Assembly (NCBI GenBank): GCA_013154135.1 | Contig: JAADDB010000082.1 | Location: 1 to 8,851, forward strand | Reading direction: 5' to 3' | Length of the DNA: 8,851 nucleotides | DNA from: Chloroflexota bacterium | GTDB lineage: Bacteria; Chloroflexota; Anaerolineae; JAADDB01 | Part shown: piece by piece, positions 7,127 through 8,851 of the stretch | How positions within the stretch are numbered: the first letter of the stretch is position 1 | Layout of the letters: each line of letters opens with the position of its first letter | The notes under the pieces: model-generated | The model's input: the letters and a program-made list of their open reading frames with translations, nothing else | Database searches by the model: none | Told to the model about the DNA's origin: nothing | Translations under genes and position numbers: made by a program

Positions 7127-8356
7127 TTAGGGTACGTCGGCCAGGATGCGTTCTGCAAATTGGAGCAGGGTGTCAATGCGGTCCGGCGGCTCGTCCAGGG
7201 ATTGGAAGTAACGCCGCAGGAGGTCCAAAGGCCCCAGGGCTTCTACCCCGTCCTCCTGCCCCAACCGCAATCGCACCGGGCGTTTGATGTCCTTCTGCAA
7301 CGCGGCCACGTAAAATGCGTCCTGTAGAGCGAGACGGATGCGCTTGTCGTCAAGATACGGTTCGCTCATCGCGTCGGTGTGGATGATGAGACGCACCACC
7401 GCGTCGGTGATGTCACGTTCGGCCAGGGCCTGGAGAATCCGGTCGGTGATCTCTTCGCCATAGGCTTCCACTTCAACGGTGACAAAGGGCCGCGTGGGCA
7501 AGGGGTGGAATTCCCACTGGGCCGCCCATGCCCCGCCCTTGTTCCGCCGCAGGGTGACATCCACAAATCCTTTCACTTCCTTTTCCTCACCAAAATCAAT
7601 GCGCTCCAGGCTGCCGCTGTAGACTACCGGCGGGTCGGAAAGGACTTGTTGGTGCTTGTGGATGTGCCCCAGCGCGCCGTAGGCCACTTTGGGATGCCGG
7701 AAGAGGTGGGGCGGGAGGATCAGGTCCTGCCCCAACATGACGCTCCGCTCGGAGCCGTAGGTGGCCCCCTGGACGGTGGCATGGGCCGCGATGACGAGGG
7801 GATGTTGCTCATCGGCCTCGTCCAACAGGCGGGCCGCGACGGTGTAGAGCCGTTCTAACATGCGCTGTTGCACTTCTTGCAAGCTCAGCCCCCGCACTTC
7901 TTCCCGACGGAGGAAGGTGGAACGCACAATCCAGGGGAGAGCGAGGACTTGGACGACCCCTCGCTTGGTGGGAATCCGGAAGAGTCCCGGAGTCCGGGCC
8001 ACGTAGACGTTGGGCACATCCAGGGTGTCGTAGATCTCCAGGGCATGGGCCCGACCGGCCGCGTTGGGCACATCGTGATTGCCCACCAGGAGGAAGACGG
8101 GCACGTGCTCGGAAAGCCGCCGGATGCGCCGGGCAAATTCCCGCTCGTGGGTGGGAGAGGGGTCCCGGTTCTTGAACGCGTCCCCCGCGAAGAGGACCAA
8201 ATCCACGTCTCCCTGAAGCGCGTGGTCCACCAGTGCGTCGAACGCGCGCAGGTAGTCCACAAGGCGGGAGGATAGGCCGGTGGCCGGGTCGATGTGACCG
8301 TAGTTCTCCATGCCCAAGTGAAGGTCGGCAAAGTGTAGCACCCGGATGGAACTCAC
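7127..8356 (-). CDS. sbcD: SbcD-type DNA double-strand exonuclease / metallophosphoesterase
   Basis: Nuclease subunit of the SbcCD (Mre11-Rad50-like) complex, which degrades double-stranded ends and opens hairpins. All calcineurin-like metal-binding motifs are present: DLHLG (11-15), GDAF (58-61), GNHD (92-95), AAHATVQG (190-197) and GHIHKHQ (230-236). The SbcD-typical YSGSLERIDFGEEKEVKGF follows at 246-264. At 409 residues the length is normal, with a C-terminal capping and SbcC-binding region. The start is the GTG at 8356: a GGGAG site lies 6 bases upstream, and the promoter's -35 element covers the farther ATG at 8461, so the longer frame cannot be translated from that promoter. No sbcC follows; the next gene is the PP2C-like/propeller protein after 169 bases. 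A partner could be encoded elsewhere or beyond the window. A related Mre11-like phosphoesterase without SbcC is the alternative. Confidence 0.93.
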   Translation of the reverse strand: MSSIRVLHFADLHLGMENYGHIDPATGLSSRLVDYLRAFDALVDHALQGDVDLVLFAGDAFKNRDPSPTHEREFARRIRRLSEHVPVFLLVGNHDVPNAAGRAHALEIYDTLDVPNVYVARTPGLFRIPTKRGVVQVLALPWIVRSTFLRREEVRGLSLQEVQQRMLERLYTVAARLLDEADEQHPLVIAAHATVQGATYGSERSVMLGQDLILPPHLFRHPKVAYGALGHIHKHQQVLSDPPVVYSGSLERIDFGEEKEVKGFVDVTLRRNKGGAWAAQWEFHPLPTRPFVTVEVEAYGEEITDRILQALAERDITDAVVRLIIHTDAMSEPYLDDKRIRLALQDAFYVAALQKDIKRPVRLRLGQEDGVEALGPLDLLRRYFQSLDEPPDRIDTLLQFAERILADVP

Positions 8357-8362
8357 CCTTCT

Positions 8363-8367
8363 CTCCC
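8363..8367 (-). promoter_or_regulatory. Ribosome binding site deciding the sbcD start
   Basis: The minus strand reads GGGAG, 6 bases before the GTG at 8356. Together with the promoter position this selects the GTG over the ATG at 8461. Confidence 0.7.
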
Positions 8368-8432
8368 TCTGTGGATGTGCTGGGGTTCCGACATCATGCA
8401 GGCCTGTGGATCGGCGAAACCCACTGCTAGAG

Positions 8433-8461
8433 ATTGTAAGGGACCTGCAGAAGTCTGTCAA
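8433..8461 (-). promoter_or_regulatory. Sigma-70-type promoter of sbcD
   Basis: On the minus strand a perfect -35 TTGACA (8461-8456) is followed after exactly 17 bases by TACAAT (8438-8433), five of six matches to the -10 consensus. Transcription would start near 8426, leaving an untranslated leader of about 70 bases before the GTG at 8356. No promoter of similar quality was seen in the gaps before the downstream genes, so this one may feed much of the cluster. Confidence 0.85.
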
Positions 8462-8469
8462 CGTTGGCT

Positions 8470-8484
8470 CTCGTTTCTAACGAG
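8470..8484. promoter_or_regulatory. Operator-like palindrome upstream of the sbcD promoter
   Basis: CTCGTT-TCT-AACGAG is a perfect 6-bp inverted repeat with a 3-base centre. It lies 8 bases upstream of the -35 element and overlaps the first two bases of the left arm of the long inverted repeat. An activator or repressor site is possible; no regulator is identified. Confidence 0.4.
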
Positions 8485-8563
8485 TAACGCCGATTGACCG
8501 ACGACAATGCTTCTGAGATAGGCGTTCGTTGACCGCTTACCCGAAGAGAACAGTTTTGTGTGC
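8483..8563 (+). repeat. Left arm of 81-bp perfect inverted repeat
   Basis: These 81 bases are the exact reverse complement of 8771-8851 (paired positions sum to 17334). Pairing breaks at 8564/8770, where A faces C. The arm starts just upstream of the sbcD promoter. I found no open frame with recognisable similarity in it. Both arms contain two TTGACCG heptamers. Confidence 0.97.
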
Positions 8564-8770
8564 ACGGGACGAGAACATGGGCGCCCCGCCCAGGTGCGGC
8601 CCCGTCCGCCGTCGAGGTGCTATGGAGTTTGTTCAGCCAAGCCATAATTGGACATTCGGACAAAACGTAACAACTCGAAAGAAGAGGTATAGGAAAGGGA
8701 TAGGGCTCCCCTTTTTCCTCATCTCAGACTGTTTTTGGTGGGTGCAGGCCGGGCTTCGCCCGCCCACCAC
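8564..8770. other. Non-coding spacer between the arms of the long inverted repeat
   Basis: This 207-base spacer has no supportable gene. It starts with a GC-rich block (8577-8612), then an AT-richer stretch with the imperfect direct repeat TTGGACATTCGGAC (8648-8661), a purine-rich run, a weak AAAGGG/CCCTTT hairpin near 8695-8715, and a GC-rich hairpin at 8737-8768. With the two arms it makes a symmetric unit of at least 369 bases, the size and shape of a MITE or an invertible segment. Neither identity is proven. Confidence 0.5.
8737..8768. other. GC-rich hairpin inside the inverted-repeat spacer
   Basis: GGTGGG (8737-8742) pairs with CCCACC (8763-8768). Inside it, CGGGC-TTC-GCCCG (8750-8762) forms a second stem, leaving a one-sided 7-base bulge. 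A run of five T (8732-8736) lies before the hairpin on the plus strand, so on neither strand is the hairpin followed by a T tract; it is not a standard intrinsic terminator. Confidence 0.55.
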
Positions 8771-8851
8771 GCACACAAAACTGTTCTCTTCGGGTAAGCG
8801 GTCAACGAACGCCTATCTCAGAAGCATTGTCGTCGGTCAATCGGCGTTACT
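8771..8851 (-). repeat. Right arm of 81-bp perfect inverted repeat, reaching the window edge
   Basis: Exact reverse complement of 8483-8563. The match is still perfect at the last base of the window, so the true arm may be longer. Confidence 0.97.

Noticed and set aside
8494..8522. Inward-facing promoter in each inverted-repeat arm (TTGACC, 17 bases, GATAGG)
   Set aside because: The -35 and spacing are good, but the -10 matches the consensus at only about half its positions and nothing codable lies downstream in the spacer.
8427..8663. 78-codon open frame on the minus strand
   Set aside because: It overlaps the sbcD promoter and the left inverted-repeat arm, has no recognisable similarity, and its composition looks accidental.
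8694..8715. Intrinsic terminator formed by AAAGGG/CCCTTTTT
   Set aside because: The stem is only about six base pairs, half of them A-T, and no gene ends upstream on the plus strand.
1..8851. parS site (consensus TGTTTCACGTGAAACA) near parAB
   Set aside because: Several CACGTG cores are present (for example near 2030, 2929, 6199 and 8103), but none has matching flanks and all are inside genes.
8483..8851. CRISPR array or retron
   Set aside because: There are only two copies, in inverted orientation, with no regular direct repeats, cas genes or reverse transcriptase.

Overview
The window is a GC-rich (roughly 60% or more by eye) bacterial chromosomal segment. It carries seven protein genes, all on the minus strand, and a gene-free right end of about 500 bases. 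In transcription order (right to left) the genes are: an SbcD-type nuclease (7127-8356); a large membrane protein with a degenerate PP2C-like head and a beta-propeller tail (4885-6957); a PfkB-family sugar or nucleoside kinase (4011-4862); ParA (3205-4014); a class I SAM methyltransferase (2459-3208); ParB (1442-2344); and a secreted or membrane beta-solenoid (bactofilin-like) protein (138-1427). Gene content, high GC and the chromosomal-type ParAB suggest a free-living bacterium. My best guess is a (possibly thermophilic) member of Chloroflexota/Anaerolineae, but that is recognition of style and not proof; no rRNA or marker gene is present.

Layout. Bases 1-137 are a gene-free tail containing a short heptamer array that runs into the stop codon of the last gene. 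The parB gene and the solenoid gene are 11-14 bases apart. A 114-base leader with a clean 8-bp hairpin precedes parB. The kinase, parA and methyltransferase genes are chained by two 4-base ATGA stop/start overlaps, so they are probably translationally coupled. The propeller gene ends 22 bases before the kinase gene. The 169-base gap between sbcD and the propeller gene holds a 14-bp perfect inverted repeat that could fold in two mutually exclusive ways. sbcD has a near-consensus sigma-70 promoter (TTGACA, 17-base spacer, TACAAT), which fixes its GTG start and may drive much of the cluster.

The right end (8357-8851) holds this promoter, a 6-bp operator-like palindrome and a striking 81-bp perfect inverted repeat (8483-8563 and 8771-8851) around a 207-base non-coding spacer. 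The right arm stops at the last base of the window, so the repeat may be longer, or the window may end at an assembly break.

How the genes may work together: ParA and ParB form a chromosome-partition ATPase/CTPase pair, here separated by a methyltransferase gene and joined to two envelope proteins (the solenoid and the propeller protein). A link between segregation and the cell envelope is plausible but is only inferred from co-orientation and spacing. SbcD normally cuts hairpin DNA with SbcC, yet no sbcC is adjacent on the downstream side.
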